A stretch of 64,000 bases of DNA from positions 64,858,304 to 64,922,303 of the forward strand of contig OX243811.1 of the NCBI GenBank assembly GCA_945859605.1, read 5' to 3'. The stretch comes from Lumbricus rubellus (lineage: Eukaryota; Annelida; Clitellata; Crassiclitellata; Lumbricidae). A model generated the notes under the pieces. It had not been told where the DNA came from. It was given only the letters and a program-made list of their open reading frames with translations, and did no database searches. The translations under genes were made by a program, and so were the position numbers. Positions within the stretch are counted from its first letter, which is position 1. Each line of letters starts with the position of its first letter. Positions 1 to 53,600 of the stretch are shown here, in pieces.

Positions 1-1180
1 AGTCTGTGACCTTCATCTTTCAAGATCATCTTTCAAGGTTGTCTTTCCTTACATGCCATCTATGCCTTCACACATTCAATTTGAACCTCCGTATCTTAGT
101 GCTTCCATTACCGCAGTGTTTCTGAATAATTACTTTTTGCTCTGTTTTACCATATTTCAACATGGTAAAATGATGTCTAACATGCATTTTATATTTGTAG
201 AATAATATTGCGAATTAAGAGCACAATATATTGAATTTATTCAAAAGAAATGCTTATCCGTATCTCATCCTGGCGATATTAAGCAGCGAGTTAAAAGAAC
301 ACCATACGTGATTATAATATTAATAAATGGTTAAAATATAAGAAACAATGTGCATGTTAAAGAATAATGTAAAATTCAGAATTATTATGTAATGAGTTAA
401 TAAAATGCATTTTTGTTTCTCTGTCATAAAACGATCATATATAATTTATTTGCTTTAACAGAATTACATTATTACGTGCATTTTGAGAAACAAGTAATTT
501 AATCTAGTGCAGATATGTTTTGCAGGTCTTCCAATTTCTAATCAGCTTTGATTGTAGAAAATCAATTAAATTGACACTTAGCTTTAGAATCATTTTAAGA
601 CTGAAACACTTGTCCCCCCCCACCCTCTAATATGCTGAGACCAGGAAAGTTAAGGCAAAATGTGCATCTTTATTAGGCCTATACTAAGATTCACTTTCGG
701 ACGTGCTGTACTGTATTAAAAGTTTGTAATCACGCACAGTAACTGCTTGGCACTGTCGATTGCTGTCTTGCATGGTAAATTCGAAAGTGTTGCTTTGTTC
801 AAAGTAGTTATTCTGGTTTCACCTTTCCTTTGATGATTTGCTAAGCGGCTAATCCTGATTGGCAGAATATAAATAATAAATACACTGTGAATAAAGAAAT
901 ACGTTGATGAATAAAGAAATACGTTGAATACGAGAAAAGAATATCTTGGGAAAATGTGAAAGATAGACCTAGTTATGAACTCAATAATTATGTCCGTCGG
1001 GGTTGCATGCTTTAACTGTGAGCAAACTGTTGTATTTTGACGGTTTAACCCTTGCCCAAATTATTTCTATGCAATTCTCATACTGTGTTGGCCTAGGCTA
1101 ATATAATTAGTTCGAGAAGTGCAGGCCTAGGCTGTTAAGGTGCATTTCCCAGATGTGCTTCGGAACAACGCAACTCTCAG

Positions 1181-1262
1181 TGCTCTGGCAATGCCAGTCT
1201 CAAGTCTGGAGAAAGGTGGAGGACGACACTAATCCTTGACATGACACAGTGTTGTTAAAACC
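1181..1262 (+). repeat. Diverged copy of the LINE/SINE 3' tail
   Basis: The stretch with tgccagtctcaagtctgg and cgacactaatc matches the tail at 55390-55466 with many substitutions. It appears to be the 3' end of an old retroelement insertion. Confidence 0.5.
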
Positions 1263-1660
1263 ATAGATGTAAAAAACGATGAAAACGAAATAAAAAACGA
1301 CGTTTTTTCAAAAAAAATAAAAAACCATAAAAAACGGACACGGAAAATAATTTGACTTTGCTACATCTAAAACCGCATTTTAACCATGAAAATTTTGATT
1401 AGGAACCTACTACACGTAGGCTATCTCTTAAATGATGATGTTAAACGATGAAATAATGACTTTAGTTAGCTGGATCCTTGAGAGTTGGCGGAAAACATAA
1501 GAAATATCAGAAAAATTTAAAATTAAGGAAAATAATAATAGAAAGTAAATGTATAAATAATGACAAAGAAAAAATAAAAACGATAAAAAACGATGGGAAA
1601 AATAAAAAACGGAAAAAACGACGTTTTTTGGGAGAGAATAAAAAACGGAAAAAAACCTTT
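1255..1660. repeat. A-rich low-complexity tract with repeated aaaaacgacg/aaaaacgg words
   Basis: Runs such as aataaaaaacggaaaaaacg recur through the tract. It follows directly on the retroelement tail at 1262 and may include an expanded A-rich terminus. The short open frames here are compositional. Confidence 0.5.
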
Positions 1661-2132
1661 TTTACAACTATGGTCAAAACAGCAACAAGCTGTGCTTTGT
1701 ATAAAAGAAGATCTTGTTGTGAGTGCGCACAGTGATAGGAAGCCAGTGCAAGCATATTATCATCACGATCCATGGGCTGAAAGCCCATATAGGTGTCCAA
1801 TGCGCGGTTCAAGCTTATAATTTATGTAGAAATAGGCCTGTGCGCAAAGCGAGGAAGTCTGACTACCGCATTTAAGACCGATTAAAGGGAAAGACGCTGT
1901 TTCGGGAGGCTCATGAGAAGCGAATTGCAGTAGTCTAGACGGGAACAGACATGGACTAAGTAGGCCTAACTTAGTAGGTAGGTAAGGTAGTAAACACAGA
2001 AGGAAAACCGAATGCCCAATGGCCAGTGTTTAATCTAGTCCCTCTGCTTTGAGGTGAGCTTAGGTTTCTGGGAGGAGGGCGGGTAAACGGCCGTTTTGGG
2101 CGGACGCCAGACTATGGCGCGGAAACCGACGA

Positions 2133-2190
2133 GTCGGGAGAAAAATTTTCGGTCAAAGGGTGTCGTCGGCGCGAAAAATTTTCTCCCGAC
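2133..2190. repeat. Strong hairpin: 19-bp inverted repeat with 20-nt spacer
   Basis: The arms are gtcgggagaaaaattttcg at 2133-2151 and cgaaaaattttctcccgac at 2172-2190, with one mismatch. They sit inside a locally GC-rich patch. Confidence 0.65.
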
Positions 2191-3599
2191 ATTTTTTAGA
2201 CTTTCCGTCTAAATTTCCGCGAAACTTGACCTAAATTCTGCACTTTTAAGTCCGATGACCTTTTTAAAGCTTCTTAGTACTTTAATGCTGTGCAGTCGAA
2301 TTCTTCTGACGGGGAAACTTGACATAGGCCTAAGCTATGTGAACCTAGCTAGCCTACATAACGTGCAAAGGCCGTCGAATTTTTGTGGGGTGGGAATTCT
2401 GCGTGTATCATTTTCGGGGGGGGGGGTGTGGGGTGTGGATGGCAACGTATACATAGACTAGGCCTACGTGTGAACAACACGTCTCGAATTTCTGGGGAAT
2501 CTCATTCCTGGGTAAAACTTCCTCCCCTTCCAGCGACGTCCAGTTTAAATACTGCCCAATTGCTCGATGATTGAGTGGCGCTTTAGAAGCTTGGAGATCA
2601 CGATTACGATACAAAGACAGCAGGGCGGCAGACTCAGTCCGAGTCAGATCACTGCCTATAGGCCTAAATAGTGCTGTAATAGTTAGGCTACTCTGTTCCT
2701 ATGTCATTATGACGTCATTTTTATATATGTTTAATTTGACGTCATAAATATTTTTGGACTATAATGAATCCATAGTTTACATACAGACAGCTCACAACAG
2801 AGGCTTTATTGGTAGGCCTAGTTGCCGTCGACAAAACTTGTTTTGGCATAATTTTTTGTTTTGGAATATTGTTCGGCTGCTTGGCCACCTTGGCGACTTG
2901 TTTGCGCATCGAATAATTATAGCTTACACCAGGAACACTTGTCCAGTGTAATGGAATCCTTGTGAAACGATCCGTGTAAGAATCCTAGAATTTCTATCAC
3001 AGTTTGAGGCTGGTAGAGTTGTAGCATTAGACCTAGACGCATCATAGAAAGACTTTGTCGTAGGGTTAAAACGTAATCGAGGACCGTTGTTTATCGTCAG
3101 CATTCAGACTGAAGGACTTGGGAGAATATAATGCTGGACTAATAAACGACATTAAACCATTCGGGAAATTAAACCCTACTAGCACATCCATGGGCAGGCC
3201 CTATTACCAGATGGGCGACAGTACTATGGGTTCAATGAAGTCTATAATATGGGAATGTGAATCCAGTGTGTGCTGACTTTGCAACACGGACGGGCGGGGA
3301 TTTAAAATTGGTAATAAAGAACTCAACACACGCAATGGGTGAAAAGTGAATTTATTAATTGTTACACGGACAGACATTAGTAACAGGCAGTTATGAATAT
3401 ACAGCAACCATGAAACAATTGTTCTAGTCTGTAAAGTACAATAGGTTTAATTCAAGTGTCGGTTTCACAATAACATTTCAGCTAGGCCTACATTAGCACA
3501 AACCGGAGCAATCACCGACGCATATGCCTTCAGCTAAAATACGGAAGTATTCAAAATCAACGACCAAAATCATTTGACTGCACCAATAGACCAGAAAAT

Positions 3600-5437
3600 T
3601 GGTTAGCACACGGCTGCACATTTATTCTTAAAGTGCCGGTTGACTATAGCTACTAGATGGGATAAAAGTCATGCGTGATCACTTTTGTCAACGGCTGGAA
3701 TCAGGTTGATTTCTACAGCACAGTGATAATGTAGCACTATTCGTCAGGCTTTTTAGGCTGATCAAAAGCAGAGAACAGGTTTAATGGCCTATCTACATGT
3801 AAGCTTAGTTACATCCTAAACAACGTCGAAAGTATTCAACGTGTCAGTGGCACTCAGTGCTAGATATAAATATATGTTACACACGACATAAGAAATTACA
3901 CCTTATTTTCTTATTTGTTAAATTACAGATGTAGCCTAACCTTGCCTTGTCGTTTGATCATTACGTGAAACATGACGCAAAAACAAGATGGTGGTGCTGC
4001 AGAGCAGGTAAATGTAACCTACGTTACCCAATATCACGAGATCTACGCTACAGACTTTCACAATGTTAATCGTTAAATTATACATAAATTCACAAACTTA
4101 AGAACCCCAAGTTAGAAAACTTATATAATAATTATAGATTCGAACTTAAAACCCCAAACCAAGAAACCTCTCCAACTTAAACCCCTAAATTAGATACATC
4201 TAACATAGTCTAGGCTAGGCCTACTTATCATACTTTCAACTCAAGATTCCTAACTTCCAAACATCCAACTTAAAACTCCTAAATCAGGAGCCCAACCACA
4301 CAAAGTCATGAATTATTATTTAGCAATGTAAACTTAGTAATCAAACACAATGTTTCTTATTGACATGAAGCGCTTAGTGTAAATGCATGACTGAAACACT
4401 TTAGATCTGCTTAAGCACTGGCATTGAAACACCTATTGCTCGTTTGTTGAAGCGTGACATTAGGTCAAGCGCAATAATGCAAACGAGAGAAAGACATCCT
4501 TCAATACTTTGATATAATTATTTGAAAAAGCAAAACACACAGGAAAATTATGCACATTAACAGCATGCATACATTAACATGCATGCATTATCGATCTAGG
4601 CCTAACAGGAATGCATTAGCATATTAACACGCGCGAATTAACAACACTGACGCACGAGCATTTGCACCACTTTGAGGCACCAGCGTATATTCGTGATCGG
4701 AACGAAAATAGTTGCATTTCACAGTCAAATCTAAGCCTCCACTTGAAACAAGATATCAACCACTGACTTTAACAACAGCAACAACAAGGAAATGCACTTA
4801 AATTATTACAAACTTAGCCTAAACATAATTTAACTGAAACTAAAACATCATTAACAGTTTTTGATAACTCGGTTTGCAACTCTGAAAGCAAATTGCTGGC
4901 AGTTAGGTCTACTTCAGTTTGGTTTCTTGGGTTGAGAAAAAACCACCAAGAATTGCCGGATCAGTGTTCGCTCAAACACTCCAAGAATCTGCTTAACAGA
5001 AGTAGCTGTGTGGTAGTCTACTGAATGCTCAAAAGCTCTTGAACGAAAATTACTGACGAAAATTACAATTGGTGAATGGTGGCAACAACAACTGACCAGC
5101 TGTTTCAAAGAAAACGGACCTCACCAGAGTAGTAACTAAATGTGAAAAGATTTCAAACACCTCCTACTAAGAAACTTAATAATTATGCAGAAATTTCATC
5201 TGAATGGCAACAACTTATTATGGCACGAACAGTCAAACTAGAATCAATATAGACCTAAGAAATTCACCAACCACAGCAATCAAGTTATGTGATACTCTTG
5301 TTCCTGGTTAACGAATTTCGATTAATTTCGAGAGATTAAGGCTGATAGAGGCCTATACTGCATGCAGGCATTCTTTAACTCAATCGCCATCAACTGGGAA
5401 CCAGCGTAGATTACTTCTAGTCGTTAGGGAACCAGCA
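3600..5437 (-). other. Probable 3' UTR of the collagen-like gene
   Basis: No coding exon is visible downstream of the stop at 5438. On the minus strand candidate polyadenylation hexamers are ATTAAA near 3778-3783 and AATAAA at 3621-3626. Where the transcript ends is inferred, not shown. Confidence 0.3.
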
Positions 5438-45633
<40,196 letters not shown>

Positions 45634-46348
45634 CTATAAATACAAGTCAACTTTTTGAGTCAAAGTAATAAATACAATGCAATAAAATGCAATACATTGC
45701 AATAAAATGCAATATAAAATACAAGGTGATATTATAACTATAATAGGTTATACTCTGTATACGCCCCAATTTATTTTATATGACTGGGTAAAAGACACTA
45801 AACTTAGTAAAGAAAAAGCATAGGCCTACTCTTTTAGGTCTACATGCACGAATAGATCTAGGCCTAGACCTCTCTCTGTCGTCTCATGATCTGTTGTCCT
45901 TGGGATCGAAGTTGATTAATACTTACTTACTCGTTAAATCTCATGTCTCGCATGCTAGAATAAACATTTATGTGCTAGTTGGCCTATCCTCCTCCGACTC
46001 ATATCTCGTTCTCCTTCACCTAAATTAAGGTTGAGCCACGCGCTTATCATACCTATTCGCATCCTTGTTAGGTTATAGACAGTCGACTAAATTATAAGCT
46101 CGGTAGACCTATAGGCCTATATTATGAAACAGTTTCGCGTTAAAAGCGGGATATACACACACAGACACACACGGATGTCGGGCTTATTGCGGTTAATATA
46201 CTTTGCTCAAAGTCGACTATAGAAGCTATGAAACTTTTTCTCCCAGTGGTAGATCTATTGCAGTGGCAGGTTTGTTGTGGGCCAAGTATAGGTCTAAAAG
46301 CCCTTTGTGTAATTCAGCGCCTACACGCCATGTTAAATGACTGGATTT

Positions 46349-46368
46349 GGGACGTATATATACGTCCC
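46349..46368. repeat. Perfect 20-bp palindrome within a small inverted-repeat unit
   Basis: The sequence gggacgtatatatacgtccc is a perfect palindrome. It is flanked by ttcagcgcc (about 46312-46320) and gggcgctgaat (about 46369-46379) in inverted orientation, suggesting a miniature transposon of about 80 bp. Confidence 0.6.
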
Positions 46369-47124
46369 GGGCGCTGAATGTGTTAAAAAACTCGGCTGGT
46401 GAGAATTAGAGCCAATAAGCAATGATAGCCTACGCCAAGGTTTCTTTGTTGTCGAGTCTTTGCGCGAAGTCGAGTTGACTTGGGCTGCTGCAAGACTATA
46501 TATATAGGGTGTCTCGATAGGTCGTGAACGATTTTGAATGCAGATAAATATATGTTATACACAATATAATGTGGAAATTTTTATACTGGCGGATAGGTTA
46601 TTCAAATGAAATTGTTAATATAAAAAATTAGATCAGTAGCTCACTTAATAAAATTGTAGCGCCAATATCCGTGACGTCATCAAATTCGTGCCAAATAAAC
46701 GTCAAGTTAAGCCGAAAACAATAGGCTATTGTAGGACCATCATTGTTAATCATGCACACATAATTAATTAATACAAATTAGCATTTGGTATTTAATAATG
46801 TTTCATATACTCTTTATTGCAGCATCAAGTCGATTAGTCATCGAGCCAAATAGATTTTTCAGAGTTGTCAGAGGTAGGCCTATCGATGTTCATGCCTTAC
46901 GAAGCCGACGTTTTAAGGTGTTCAGTGTCTGGGGTTCGGGTTTTCTGCATAAAAGTTGGATTAACAAAATCTCATATCATTCCAAATAAAACTTCAGTCA
47001 CTTCGACTTATTACATCAATGAGATACAGAAGAAAGAGGTCAAACCCGCATTCCAGCGAAGTGCAGTAGCCTATGCGCTCAGTTCACAGCCACAAAAATG
47101 TTTCGTAATAACGGCGAAGGATTA

Positions 47125-47275
47125 TTTCAACAAGACGCTGCACGTGCACACACATCAAAGGCCTCAGTCGAATGGTTGAACAAAAATATCAATGGATAGC
47201 CTACATCTCACCGAGGGACTGACCGCCTAATTCGCCGGATTTTTCACCAATGAAAAATGTTTGCAGTATTACGTC
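47125..47275 (+). pseudogene. Decayed mariner-type transposase fragment
   Basis: Translation on the plus strand gives QQDAARAH and, after a stop codon, PPNSPDFSPMKN, the neighbourhoods of the second and third catalytic residues of DDE transposases. No intact ORF is present. Confidence 0.6.
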
Positions 47276-47839
47276 GGCAAGTGTTTATGCCGATACCGAA
47301 CCTCAAACGACCTTAAATCGTCGGCCTTGTAAGACATGGACTTCAATAGGCCTACCTCTGACAACTCTGAAAAATCTATTTGCTCGATGACTAATCGACT
47401 TGAGGCTGTAATACAGAGTAAAGGAAACATTATTAAATACTAAATGTTAATTTGTATTAATTAATTATTTGTGGATTAACAATGATGGTCGTGCAATATT
47501 GTTTTCGGCTTAACTTGACGTTTATTTGGCACGAATTTGATGACGTCACGGATATTGGCGCTACAATTTTATTAAGTGAGCTAGTGATCTAATTTTTTTA
47601 TATTAGCATTTTCATTTGAATAACCCATCCGCCAGTATAAAACTTTCCACATCACATTCAGTGGCGGCGCCAGGGAGGGGCTAGGGGGGGCTAAGCCCCC
47701 CCTAAACGTGGCTCAGCCCCCCCAAACGAAAAAGCCGAAAATGTCTATAACGCTTTCTTCGCAATAAGAAAACTAGACAACAACCAACGGCACCGAAATC
47801 AACTATGTTATTGTGGCGAAATTAAAGATTGTCCTGGTG

Positions 47840-48375
47840 GATCCAGCCCTTCCCCTCCAGCCCGGATTCAGAACAATCCGGACCTCAGTCTCCTTCCTCC
47901 CGCTAGTTCGGACTTTCAGCCCCCTCCATCCTCCAGACTGCTCCGGACCACAGCCCCCTTCCTCTCGCTAGTTCGGACTTTCAGCCCCTCCCTCCTTCAG
48001 ACTGCTCCGGACCACAGCCCCCTTCTTCCCGCTAGTTCGGACTTTCAGCCCTCTCCATCTTCCAGACCGCTCCGGACCTTAGCCCCCTTCCTCCCGCTAG
48101 TTCGGACTTTCAGCCCCTTCACTCCTCCAGATCGGTCCGGATCTCAGCCCCTTCATCTCGCCAGTTCGGACTTTCAGCCCCTTCACTCCTCCAGACCGGT
48201 CCTGACCTCAGCCCCTCCATCTCGCCAGTTCGGACTTTCAGCCCTTTCATCCTCCAGACCGGTCCGGACCTCAGCCCCCTTTCTCCCGCCAGTTCTAAAT
48301 TCCAGCCCCTTTACTCCTACAGACCGGTCCGGACCTCAGCCTCCTACATCCCGCCAGTTCGGAATTCCAGCCCCC
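47840..48375. repeat. Tandem array, about 64-bp unit, ~8 copies
   Basis: Units contain ttcggactttcagcccc and ctccagaccggtccgga and vary by a few bases. The array is internal to the hAT-like element. Confidence 0.8.
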
Positions 48376-49754
48376 AGCTAGTCCTATGCAATCACATACG
48401 AAATGGGGTTTCAATTAGCAGCAGCACTCGTGGGGAAACTTGGGGGAAATGCCATGGGGACGTTCCACAAGTTTGTAGTCAAGGGTGTGCGGGGCCCAAT
48501 GCAGCAAACGATTCTCTGAAAAGGGTTCTCAAGCATAGCATTTGCGAAGTTGATTTCCTGCCAATAAGGTACAGTACTGTAAGCTTATACCATAGGCTTT
48601 AATATTCTAGAAAACTCGAATTCTACCGGTAGGCATAGCCCAGGGCTGAAAGTGGTTTGGAAAAGTTGCCGGGTCTGACTGTGGCGGACGAACCAAAGCC
48701 TTTGAGCCGAAAATTTTCTGACGATCTTTTTTGTCATTCGCCCAAAATTGTACACATAGCACCCATTTTTGTTACCTGACGACCTTTTTTTAGCCATTTG
48801 CTCATAAAATTTTAAAATCTTACCATTTTTAGCTATTTATTGTATAGCCTATCTGACGACCTGTTTTTTTAGTTGTTTTCCCAAAAATTGTTAAACTTGC
48901 TTCCCGACTGATACCCGGCACCAGCAGGTCACAAAAATCAATGCCGGGTCGCAGACCCTGACAGACCCGTCTCACTTTCAGTACAGACCTAGCCTGCATG
49001 GACACTAGTAGTTGTGACTCGCTTTATTTGCAGACTCGCTCTTCCGGAATCTTTTCCAACACACCCAATCACTTTCATTTGGCAAAATGACCTCGGTAGG
49101 CTATTAATTAATGCTGCCAAGCGATTAAAGCTGCCAATATCATCACAGTAAAAATTAAGGTGAGTAGCGCGAGGACCTGAACGCGCAGGGCCCACGGCGG
49201 CTGCAGACTCGTTCGCCTTGCCCTAATGCCGTGCCTGTTTGTGGTTGGGGGACGAAGCATAGGAGATGCTTAAGTGTAGGCCAACCCAAATATTTCATAA
49301 ATATTTCAGATATATCATTATAAATTGCTACATGTACAGTGTTATCCATTGATTATCTATGATGAGCAATTTTGTTAAGACGACATCTTAAAATGCTACC
49401 CTTGCAGTGAGGAAATTCAAACATTTAAGCGTGATGGAGACATATTTTATTGAACTCTAAACCAGGTCTTTCAGCAATGAAATTATGAGGAATTTATTGC
49501 GAGAACAGCTTTAAATGTTACATTTACAGTGTGGAGATTTAAAAATTTAAACAACAGGAAAGGCACTTTTTGAAGTCACAAACCACGACTATCAGCACTA
49601 AGATTATGAGATATTTAGATAAAATGGGGAGGGGTATTTATTGAACTCCTAAACCTTGTCTTTCAGCAATGAAAATTAATTATGAGAGATTCTGCTGCGA
49701 AGACAGTTAAAAATAACACCATAACAGTACTGTTAGAAAATTTGACAGATTTAA

Positions 49755-50400
49755 GCAATGCGTTGTGGCTGGGGCTCCGCCCCAGACCCTTATTGAAATT
49801 TTCATGATTTTATCGTTCATAAAAAGCTGGCAAAAAATGGTTTTAAAAGGGCTCCAGTTGAGGTCAACATGACCTACAAATGCGTTGGTGGCTAAGGCTC
49901 CGCCCCAGACCCTTATTGAAATTTTCATGATTTTTATCGTTCATAAAAAGCTGGCAAAAAAGAGTTTTAAAAGGGCTCCAGTTGAGGTCAACAGACCTAA
50001 AAATGCGTTGGTGGCTGGGGCTCCGCCCCGGACCCTTATTGAAATTTTCATGACTTTTATCGTTCATATATAGCTGGCAAAAAAGGGTTTTTAAAGGGCT
50101 CCAGTTCAGGTCAACAGACCTAAAAATGCGTTGGTGGGTGGGGCTCCACCCCAGACCCTTATTGAAGTTTTCATGATTTTATCATTCATAAATAGCTGGC
50201 AAAAAGGGCTCCATTTGAGGTCAACAGACCTAAAAATGCGTTGATGGCTGGGGCTCCGCCCCAGACCCTTATTGAAAATTTGATGATTTTATCGTTCATA
50301 AATAGCTGGCAAAAAAGGGTTTAAAAAGGGCTCCAGTTGAGGTCAAAAAACTAAAAATGCGTTGGTGGCTGGGGCTCCGCCCCAGACCCCGCTGGGGGAG
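49755..50400. repeat. Tandem array, about 120-bp unit, ~6 copies
   Basis: Each unit contains aatgcgttggtggctggggc, then ctccgccccagacccttatt and ggctccagttgaggtca. The small open frames in it are repeats of one another, not genes. Confidence 0.85.
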
Positions 50401-50610
50401 CTTACGACGCTCCCCCAGACCCCCTAGTCGGTATGGGCTTCGTGCCTTCGGCACTCGCAACTTGGCGCCTTCGGCGCTTCGTAAAACATTTAAGTTGGGC
50501 TTAGGGCTTCAGCCCCCCCAAACCTGAAATCCTGGCGCCGCCACTGATCATATTGTGTATAACATATATTTATCTGCATTCAAAATCGTTCACGACCTAT
50601 CGAGACACCC

Positions 50611-53600
50611 TATATATATAGTATGTAGGCCTATGTATACTTGTATTTTAGGTTTGAATGTCTGTGTCAGGATATTTATTAGAGCGCATCAAAAAGTAAC
50701 TCACAAAAACGTTGCACACAATGTCATGACTACCTAACTGACTAGACAAGTAGATTTTTAAAGGACAGTTTGGAGATTTTGACTGGAACAAAAACAAATT
50801 AGCTAAGCTCAGAAGACAATTCGAGGTCGAGACACGAGAAATGTGGGCTATTTCGGAAATAAGATCACTGTTGAGACACAGACACACTGTAATTATAGTC
50901 TATTGTCTATTGTCAATTCAATATTGATTCTGTCTTTCTTTTCTGGTCATCAGTCCCAGACTATGGTGCCTCTTTTTTATTCATTTTTTGGTGGACATTT
51001 GCGCTCTGTTCTGATTTTTAGAGCCTTAGTTAAATCTCTTGAATGGTGTTGAAAATGACAGATAGGTGCGTTCTTATTTCGGATGCGCAGTTCGTGCATT
51101 CAGCAATCAGCAATAAGTTTTGACAAAAGCTGAAACTTAACAGCAACAATTTTAGGCTATCTGTTTGGAGATCGACAAATAGGCCCCTACACTCCCCCTA
51201 CAGGCTAGGATTTGTAAATAGGGCCTAGCGCTTGAACGTAGGCCCTACGGTATTTTAAAAATGTCGTAAACTGTAGACATAGGCGGATAGGCCTGTATGA
51301 ATCTTTCAACAAGGTGTGCATTCGAGAAATTGGGTCTGAAACATCGGCTACCGCATTACCACCCTTATAAAAATTTATTATTCTATTTTATATGGATTTT
51401 ATTTTTTAATTATCTTATTAAGCGAGACGAACGATGAGAAAACTGCACAGAATAATTTCTGGCGACGTCAATGAGTTTCTGCTGCCATTGGATGTCAATA
51501 ACACCGTGGATCTTAAACTATGCCAGCAATGTTCTTTCTACCTCGATTCGAGTACCCATGACAGGTAGGCCTACCGTACGTAAAACTAGACAAAGGCCTA
51601 AGCTACATCTTGCTATAATTATGGTGAAGCCTGAAGAAAAATCTTATGAACTCTCAGCTGCTTTTGACTCCGAAAATGAAGTAGGCTAAACTCCGTCACT
51701 GTCCGTAATCTAGTAGTGCCAGTGCAAAGCATGGAAATCAGGAGGGCAACAATAGTAATCTCTCGAGTATTGTAGGAAAGACCTGCATACGACATAGGCT
51801 ACTATGATCAAAACGCAAATAGTCAACCAAATCTTTCTCTTGAGGGACAAGTCACAATTAGTTGTTGAATATTGCATAGTTTGCATAGAATCTTTTCATC
51901 ATAATTATCTGTGTGTCATTGGCAGTGTCAGATGTGGGTCTCGATTATACTCGATAGCCTACTTTATGTCGGTAAATAGTGAATATTATTGATACTGCAC
52001 GTTGTTTTATGTTCAACACCTTTTTAACGTGTTTTTCGGATGCTATAAGAGTCACGTCTTGTGCTTGCACTGATATTTTGTTGTGGTTCTTATTTTCACA
52101 TCAAAGGCCATAGACCTACATGTAGTAGCCATAAAAAGTCGTTAACCTTCTGGGATAAAAAAAAGAGTAAAATTGAACAGCCTAATAATAACGCAGCGTA
52201 CATTTCTGAATTATAGTCATCAGCCTTTGACACCAAAAAGAAGACGCTATAGCCTACATTGGAATAATAAAAATAAATAGGGTTTAGTTCACGTTCAATA
52301 GCTTGCTATTAGACGTGTGACAGAAATAGATCTAGGCCCCTACTAGGCCTACACAGAATGATGCGGTAGGCCTTCTCCGTACCGCATCATTCAAACACAG
52401 AGTAGTGAACTAATAATTATGTGAAATTTCATTTCGTAATAGCATTTAATAAACAAGTATTATACAGGGGCCTAGGCCAATACTATAATAATCAAAATAA
52501 AATACAGTCAGCAGGTTTAGGCTATGTTGTGGGCTACACAGTAGGCTAGGCTACAAAAGCATACAATGCAATATGGAGGACAGAAAATAGGCCCAATTTC
52601 TACACCGATGGAGGCAGCATTTTTAAATGTTTACTCATTGCCAATTTATTTTCCATAGGTCTACTAAACATTCCTACCGTTAATGATCTTCGACCCTAAA
52701 CTCTTTTAAACAAGACACGTGGTCTACCAAACATGCGCTAAATAACTATAGTGCTGTTTAAGCGATGTATGAGCTTACAATAGGCCTACCGGTACCGAGA
52801 CACCTCTCGAGGCAAGGTAGAGTCTAAGAGTTGCAAGACTTCTTCCAAGGATTTTTTTATTGCACAAATCCTCTTCCTTCCCATCCTCCATGACACAATT
52901 AATTATTTCAAATTGGATGACATTCTTAATTGTTTTTTCACTGCAAAAATGCTTTTGTAGCAGCACAAATTCATTTAGAACTGTTAAAACTATTTTGTGT
53001 AGAACGGCAAACTAAAAGAGACCCCATTGAGTTAAGAAAGTTACAAAATTAAGGACATAGATAGGCTATAGTATGCCTATCCTCAGGCACTGTCAGGCAG
53101 TCCGAAGGAGCCATGGCACCAAGCAAAGATTCGTCCACAGCAGAATATTACAGTAAAGGTCTGGAACAAGTTGAGTGATGAGACAATTTCGGTTAAGCTT
53201 AAGACAATGATCAGCAATTTCAAGGACAGGCTATAGGGCAAATGGTATATTAAGACATTGTAGTAGTAGTGGTGGTTCTTATAATAACCTAGAGATTTTT
53301 AGTCTTCTGAACCACTTACTAGATAAGAAAATTCTTCAAATGACCAATTTATATCTGTATTTTGGTGTAAAAACGTGGTACAATAAACGTGGGCTAGGCC
53401 TATATGGAGCCAATAAGAAGTTTAATGTTTAAAAAGAGCACACAATCCTAAATCAAATATAAGTAGGCTGTGCTCTAATAATGTCGAACTATGTATACTG
53501 CACTTTGGTTTGCATAGCATGACTATGACATTTAATTAAGATAAAACATCCTTCTTAAAAAAAGTTTTTCCACGTTAGGTTGTCGGTTCTACATATAATT

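Larger units (their letters stand above)
1..3599. other. Left flank with no recognisable gene
   Basis: I see no supported coding exon. The stretch contains a decayed repeat tail (1181-1262), an A-rich low-complexity tract (about 1255-1660), a GC-rich patch with a strong hairpin (2133-2190) and short poly-C and poly-G runs near 614 and 2418. Confidence 0.5.
47651..50554. mobile_element. Non-autonomous hAT-like element with 8-bp target-site duplication
   Basis: The terminal inverted repeat is cagtggcggcgccagg (47659-47674), mirrored at 50531-50546. The flanking octamers are atcacatt (47651-47658) and atcatatt (50547-50554), seven of eight identical. The interior has no recognisable transposase but carries two tandem arrays (about 47840-48375 and 49755-50400). 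Confidence 0.8.
46507..50610. mobile_element. Tc1/mariner-like transposon with long terminal inverted repeats, split by a hAT-like insertion
   Basis: The ends gggtgtctcgataggtcgtg and its complement are set in TA-rich flanks. The inverted repeats run for more than 400 bp (46507 to about 46940, mirrored at about 47280-47650 and continuing at 50555-50610 beyond the inserted element). Without the insertion it would be about 1.2 kb. The centre holds a transposase remnant: F-Q-Q-D-A-A-R-A-H-T-S-K near 47125 and P-P-N-S-P-D-F-S-P near 47230, with an in-frame stop. It is non-functional. Confidence 0.8.

Noticed and set aside
46798..47179. Two open frames of 63 and 104 codons
   Set aside because: They lie in the inverted repeat and decayed centre of the mariner-like element; the real transposase remnant is in pieces.
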